Under the pieces are notes generated by a model that made no database searches, had not been told where the DNA came from, and worked only from the letters and a program-made list of their open reading frames with translations. The translations under genes were made by a program, and so were the position numbers. DNA of 13,372 nucleotides from Oscillospiraceae bacterium (GTDB taxonomy: Bacteria > Bacillota_A > Clostridia > Oscillospirales > CAG-272), in assembly GCA_015064195.1 (NCBI GenBank), contig SVSO01000065.1, positions 1 through 13,372 of the forward strand, read 5' to 3'. Positions 12,831 through 13,372 of the stretch are shown in pieces. Position 1 is the stretch's first letter. Every line of letters begins with the position of its first letter.

Positions 12831-13372
12831 ATGACCACCTACGCAACCTGCAGCCTTTGCTGCGAAAGCTATCCCACAGATGACCTTATCGAATACGAAG
12901 GCCGCCTGCTCTGCCGCGCATGTTACGATGAGCAAACCAGCGCCGACCACACCATCCACGAATACTACTACAAGCCCTCTCCGATCTTCTTCGGTGAGGG
13001 CTTGCGCTATTTCGGCGTGGAATTGGAAGTCGATGCCAGCGGGAAAAATGATGACAACGCTGAGCAGATCATCGACATCGCAAACGCCTGCGACGAGCAC
13101 ATCTACTGCAAGCATGACGGCTCTCTCGATGACGGCTTCGAGATCGTCACGCATCCGATGACGCTGGCGTATCATCAGCAAAATCTCCCTTGGAGCGATA
13201 TTCTCTACGAGCTGCATGAGCTTGGATATCTCTCCCACCAAGCGAATACCTGCGGTTTACACATCCATGTCAACCGCGACTCACTCGGCGAAACTTCATA
13301 TGCGCAGGATTCGTGCATCGCGCGAATCCTGTATTTCTTCGAGAAGCACTGGGACGAGCTGCTGAAATTCTC
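12831..13372 (+). CDS. zinc-ribbon plus amidoligase-like protein, 5' part (180 codons, runs off the right edge)
   Basis: The start has GGAGG 8 bases before the ATG. Residues 1-33 hold four cysteines in two CxxC pairs (Cys7/Cys10 and Cys28/Cys31), a small zinc-binding ribbon. From about residue 55, YFGVELEVD, then CKHDGSLDDGFEIVTHPM (about 89-106) and CGLHIHVNR (about 143-151) match the pattern I associate with the putative amidoligase family (COOH-NH2 ligase/ATP-grasp-related), found in phages and conjugative elements of Firmicutes. That family is thought to join carboxyl and amino groups on peptides or the cell wall, though few members are characterised. It is the mobile-element-side neighbour of the XRE repressor and J-domain gene if the cargo is removed in thought. 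The C-terminal part is outside the window. Confidence 0.75.
   Translation, partial: MTTYATCSLCCESYPTDDLIEYEGRLLCRACYDEQTSADHTIHEYYYKPSPIFFGEGLRYFGVELEVDASGKNDDNAEQIIDIANACDEHIYCKHDGSLDDGFEIVTHPMTLAYHQQNLPWSDILYELHELGYLSHQANTCGLHIHVNRDSLGETSYAQDSCIARILYFFEKHWDELLKF

Noticed and set aside
1..13372. CRISPR array, tRNA, rRNA or insertion sequence
   Set aside because: No series of spaced repeats, cloverleaf-like or rRNA sequence, transposase or terminal inverted repeats was seen; the only sizeable repeat is the two-copy leader.

Overview
The window looks like DNA from an anaerobic gut Firmicute (Clostridia, probably an Oscillospiraceae/Ruminococcaceae-type genome). The reasons are strong AAGGAGG-type ribosome binding sites, sigma-A promoters with 17-bp spacers, a glycyl radical enzyme (oxygen-sensitive, so anaerobic), and binding lipoproteins with Thr/Glu-rich linkers. 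The taxon is an inference from style, not from a marker gene.

The edges look like mobile-element or accessory DNA. On the left is a J-domain (DnaJ-like) protein gene on the minus strand, broken by several frameshifts (1-411), then a small XRE-type repressor (519-752). On the right is the 5' part of a zinc-ribbon plus amidoligase-like gene (12831 to the window edge). A near-identical 72-bp leader with a 12-bp perfect hairpin and a GGAGGACA ribosome binding site lies at 769-840 and again at 12754-12825. The right copy leads into the amidoligase-like gene. The left copy leads only into a 17-codon open frame that runs into a terminator.

Between the two leader copies is about 12 kb of catabolic and transport genes in two divergent groups. 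Group 1: a glycyl radical enzyme (995-3241, minus) is divergent from an AraC regulator (3414-4181) that is followed by a solute-binding lipoprotein (4232-5689). Group 2: a minus-strand operon runs binding lipoprotein (8718-10178) -> MFS transporter (7486-8721) -> cytoplasmic BNR/sialidase-fold beta-propeller protein (5918-7480). It is divergent from a plus-strand operon of an AraC regulator (10326-11195), a catalytically degenerate amidohydrolase-fold protein (11182-11841) and an apparently intact amidohydrolase (11841-12608). The two groups converge on a shared bidirectional terminator at 5873-5910.

Taken together this reads as an inducible locus for capturing, importing and breaking down an unidentified small molecule, probably a modified sugar, sugar acid or glycoside. 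Lipoproteins would capture it, the MFS protein would import it, the propeller protein and amidohydrolase would process it in the cytoplasm, and the glycyl radical enzyme would do a radical cleavage or elimination step. Three points stand out: no ABC permease or ATPase accompanies the binding proteins, no glycyl-radical activating enzyme is present, and an active amidohydrolase is paired with a dead paralogue. No tRNA, rRNA, CRISPR array, transposase or integrase was seen.
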